Of a stretch of DNA of 64,000 nucleotides, positions 63,460-64,000 are shown one piece after another. This DNA comes from Microbacterium sp. TNHR37B (GTDB taxonomy: Bacteria > Actinomycetota > Actinomycetes > Actinomycetales > Microbacteriaceae). Below the pieces are notes generated by a model. It was not told where the DNA came from. It did no database searches and saw only the letters and a list, made by a program, of their open reading frames with translations. The stretch lies in assembly GCF_001620065.1 (NCBI RefSeq), contig NZ_LQGV01000003.1, positions 868,001 to 932,000 on the forward strand, written 5' to 3'. Every line of letters starts with the position of its first letter. Position 1 is the stretch's first letter. The position numbers were made by a program, and so were the translations under genes.

Positions 63460-64000
63460 ATGCCCGCCACCATCGACATGCCCGCGTCGCTCTCAAACAT
63501 TCCACCACTCCCATCTGTCGAAGGCGGCTTCAAGACGGTACTTGCCGATCCCCCATGGAGGTTCGCCAATCGCACGGGCAAGGTGGCTCCGGAGCACCGG
63601 AGGCTTGACCGCTACGGCACCATGGATCTGGAGGAGATCAAGGCACTCCCAGTCGGCGAGGCCACGGCCCCAGATGCCCATCTCTACCTCTGGGTGCCGA
63701 ACGCTCTCCTCCTCGAGGGTATCGAGGTGCTCCAGGCCTGGGGCTTTCGCTATGTGAGCAACATCATCTGGGCAAAACGTCGCAAGGACGGCGGCCCTGA
63801 TGGCCGCGGCGTCGGGTTCTACTTCCGGAATGTGACTGAACCCATCCTCTTTGGCGTCAAGGGTTCCATGCGAACACTTGCCCCGGCGCGTTCGACTGTG
63901 AACATGATCGAGACTCGCAAGCGGGAGCACAGCCGCAAGCCGGATGAACAATACGACTTGATCGAGTCATGCTCTCCTGGCCCCTATCTCGAAATGTTCG
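63460..64000 (+). CDS. MT-A70-family DNA N6-adenine methyltransferase (5' part)
   Basis: The 180 codons visible end at the window edge, probably close to the true C-terminus (CSPGPYLEMF). The catalytic motif is ADPPW (DPPW at residues 30-33), preceded by a short N-terminus and followed by AHLYLWVPN, WGFRYVSNIIWAKRRK and a TRKREHSRKP region typical of MT-A70 enzymes. They transfer a methyl group from S-adenosylmethionine to adenine. No restriction gene is visible within the window. Many codons end in A or T, unlike most of the window, which supports recent acquisition with nucS. The ATG is supported by a leaderless promoter. Confidence 0.9.
   Translation, partial: MPATIDMPASLSNIPPLPSVEGGFKTVLADPPWRFANRTGKVAPEHRRLDRYGTMDLEEIKALPVGEATAPDAHLYLWVPNALLLEGIEVLQAWGFRYVSNIIWAKRRKDGGPDGRGVGFYFRNVTEPILFGVKGSMRTLAPARSTVNMIETRKREHSRKPDEQYDLIESCSPGPYLEMF

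Overview
The window is GC-rich actinobacterial chromosome. The gene content fits Microbacteriaceae, probably Microbacterium or a close relative: a non-canonical mismatch endonuclease NucS, a Mrp antiporter, DUF7507-type surface repeats, dense leaderless promoters and many GTG starts. The genus is inferred from gene content only. No rRNA, tRNA, CRISPR array, transposase or integrase was seen.

Layout. 2-4936: the end of kdpB, then kdpC, kdpD and kdpE (high-affinity K+ uptake and its two-component control). 4966-9861: small regulated modules: a CmtR-like metal sensor with a cation-diffusion-facilitator exporter, an ArsR repressor with a double-SRPBCC protein, a PadR repressor with a BtrH-like protein, a DksA-type zinc finger and an acidic protein. 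9901-16241: an SH3-like gene remnant, a VOC protein, purL, a mini membrane protein, a hydrolase/TetR pair and two paralogous membrane-anchored proteins of unknown function. 16247-24027: a sugar locus made of an EamA transporter, an ABC importer (two permeases and a binding lipoprotein), a Gfo/Idh/MocA dehydrogenase, a GntR regulator, a bicupin and a ROK kinase. 24233-27430: a glycine-betaine-type ABC importer. 27782-29783: a YtrA-type GntR regulator with an ABC exporter, followed by a broken histidine phosphatase. 30259-31996: chorismate mutase, an AI-2E family protein and a zinc-ribbon protein.

32094-38762 is one giant surface protein (about 2,222 aa) with 15 DUF7507-like repeats and a sorting-type C-terminus. 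Next come an AraC regulator, an exported sulfatase, purA, a HEAT-like protein, a Pr6Pr-like membrane protein, a Tat-exported HExxH protein, argG, a repeat-rich spacer (47515-47662), a TetR / degenerate ABC-ATPase / YhgE operon, a penicillin-acylase-family hydrolase, the six-gene Mrp Na+/H+ antiporter operon on the minus strand, and a LacI/MFS pair.

The right end is the most unusual part. A truncated 5' copy of nucS with its own promoter (62347-62595) is followed at once by a complete but divergent nucS (62592-63287). Then comes an AT-richer promoter and an MT-A70 adenine methyltransferase that runs off the window. This looks like the edge of an acquired island that entered at nucS and brought a replacement copy. 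The second theme is regulatory. At least 20 genes have a TANNNT -10 element ending 6-8 nt before the start codon, so a large share of local transcripts are probably leaderless, and several carry palindromic operators over the start site.
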